The notes beneath the pieces were generated by a model that ran no database searches, had not been told where the DNA came from, and saw only the letters and a program-made list of their open reading frames with translations. A stretch of DNA of 22,852 bases from an uncultured Akkermansia sp. GTDB lineage: Bacteria > Verrucomicrobiota > Verrucomicrobiia > Verrucomicrobiales > Akkermansiaceae. A program made the position numbers and the translations under genes. How positions within the stretch are numbered: the first letter of the stretch is position 1; each line of letters starts with the position of its first letter. Below are positions 21,748 through 22,852 of the stretch, in pieces. The stretch spans positions 1-22,852 of the forward strand of contig CAJGCV010000026.1 in the NCBI GenBank assembly GCA_904501915.1. Direction: 5' to 3'.

Positions 21748-22842
21748 TCACCGGGAAAGCGCCACCGCCCGCAGGAAGGCGGGGCAGAAGCGTTTCAGCG
21801 CAAAGAACAATACACTGCAGATACCCAGAATCAGCAACGGCATATACAGGCACTGGGTTCGGGTGAAATGCCCGCCATATGAGCCTGTGAGAGCCAGACG
21901 CAGCGCGTGCAGTACAATGTAGTGGGTCACGTATATGAAGAACGAAGCCGGCGCGAGCGCCACCACAGCCCGGCAGAAGCGCGGCAGGTATTGCTCACAC
22001 AGCGCGCCGATACCCATCGTGCAGCTCACCCCCAGCAACACCAGCGCACTGCTCTGCACCGGCGGATAGAAACCGAACAAGTAGACAAAAGGCAGCAACA
22101 CCAGAGCCGCCAGCACCGGAGCCCACGCATAACTGCGCACAAAAGCAGTGAAGCGGTCAAAATCGGCATAGCGGCGAATCCACAGCCCCAGGGAATAAAA
22201 GCCAAGCGCCAGCACGCTCTCGTACAGGCGGAATGGCAGCCAGCCCACCTTCCATGACTTGTGGCTGGCGGCCGTCTCGGCATCGCGGGCACAGAGCACA
22301 TCGCTGCCGGCAAAACAGAGCAGCACCACAACCAGCAGCACCTTGCCCGGCAAACGCTGCAGCAGCGGGCTGAAAAACGCCAGCAGAATCAGCGTGCGCA
22401 GAAACCACAGCGGCACGTTGTCAAAATCCCAGTAGCACCAGTTGAGCAACCCCATTTCCCGAGGCACCAGCTCCCAGCGGAACCAGGAAAAATCTCCTGC
22501 GAGCGTCTGCCCCCAGTGCATCATGGGTTGCAGCAGCAGAATGGATGCCACCGCGGTCCAGAACACAAAGGGTACAAGCAGGGCACGGGTGCGTTTCCAG
22601 TCCACCCACTGGCCTGCGGCTGCCTTATGTGTAAAATAACCCGCAGCCAGGAAGAAGAAGAAAATCAGGCTGCGGTAGTTGAATAAATCGATGATGTAGT
22701 TGAAGCTACCGTAGGGACGGTCCACATGGCGCAACACCACGAAGAATGCCGTCCACACGCGGCAGAAATCAATCCATTGAATGCGTGAGGACGGCATAAT
22801 CTGTACCGGTGTGTTTTTATCAGACCCGGGCGTCGTCCTCAT
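21748..22842 (-). CDS. Acyltransferase family 3 membrane protein
   Basis: Integral membrane O-acyltransferase family (acyltransferase 3, OafA/NolL type), which acetylates or acylates envelope sugars. 364 residues from the ATG at 22842, supported by GAGGT 5 nt upstream; MPSSRIQWIDF at 22797 is a second option without such a site. The family opening is present: RIQWIDFCRVWTAFFVVLRHVDRPY, with the Arg and His of the RxxAxxxVxxxH pattern. It is followed by RSLIFFFFLAAGYF and about nine or ten further membrane helices, ending in a basic tail. It converges with the transglutaminase-like operon. The acceptor sugar cannot be told. The promoter, if single, lies beyond the right edge. Confidence 0.88.
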   Translation of the reverse strand: MRTTPGSDKNTPVQIMPSSRIQWIDFCRVWTAFFVVLRHVDRPYGSFNYIIDLFNYRSLIFFFFLAAGYFTHKAAAGQWVDWKRTRALLVPFVFWTAVASILLLQPMMHWGQTLAGDFSWFRWELVPREMGLLNWCYWDFDNVPLWFLRTLILLAFFSPLLQRLPGKVLLVVVLLCFAGSDVLCARDAETAASHKSWKVGWLPFRLYESVLALGFYSLGLWIRRYADFDRFTAFVRSYAWAPVLAALVLLPFVYLFGFYPPVQSSALVLLGVSCTMGIGALCEQYLPRFCRAVVALAPASFFIYVTHYIVLHALRLALTGSYGGHFTRTQCLYMPLLILGICSVLFFALKRFCPAFLRAVALSR

Positions 22843-22852
22843 CGGCGACCTC

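Overview
The window (about 22.9 kb, moderately GC-rich) looks like the chromosome of a Gram-negative bacterium. It carries BamA, a lipoprotein with a lipobox, several proteins with signal peptides, complex I subunits and the MEP-pathway kinase IspE. My best guess, from gene style and recall rather than a search, is a gut member of Verrucomicrobiota close to Akkermansia. Good -35/-10 promoters are visible, but Shine-Dalgarno sequences are mostly absent, and several genes appear to have leaders of 0-6 nt.

Layout. 1-1538: 3' part of a sugar-porter MFS transporter with a large extra periplasmic loop, followed by a terminator. 1753-2709 (minus): a small operon of an ankyrin-repeat protein with a Cys/His-rich tail and a ribbon-helix-helix DNA-binding protein. 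2859-6058 (plus): a secreted unknown protein, then a membrane-anchored coiled-coil protein with a transglutaminase-like core, closed by a terminator shared with bamA. 6079-8720 (minus): bamA. 8794-14829 (plus): a nine-gene run with gaps of at most 24 nt or overlaps: nuoB, nuoC, lipoprotein, short RNase III-fold protein, exonuclease III, spermidine-synthase-like protein, FtsB/DivIC-like protein, ispE, and a tandem AhbA/AhbB-like (Lrp/AsnC-type) protein.

14847-16613 is a small mobile-DNA scar: a decayed C-terminal fragment of a tyrosine recombinase, a 34-bp tandem repeat, and a DUF4143-type ATPase gene frameshifted at an A7 run. 16715-18082 (minus): an O-acetylhomoserine sulfhydrylase gene with its own promoter and terminator. 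18177-21725 (plus): a two-gene unit of a secreted transglutaminase-like protein with a C-terminal F5/8C-like domain and a secreted thioredoxin-like protein lacking CXXC. 21748-22842 (minus): an acyltransferase-3 membrane protein.

The best candidates for something undescribed are the two loci that each pair a transglutaminase-like exported protein with a smaller exported partner, and the ankyrin/RHH operon with its metal-site-like tail. Metabolic links are ordinary: quinone-linked NADH oxidation (partial set only), isoprenoid precursors, possible siroheme-to-haem chemistry, and sulfur assimilation into homocysteine.
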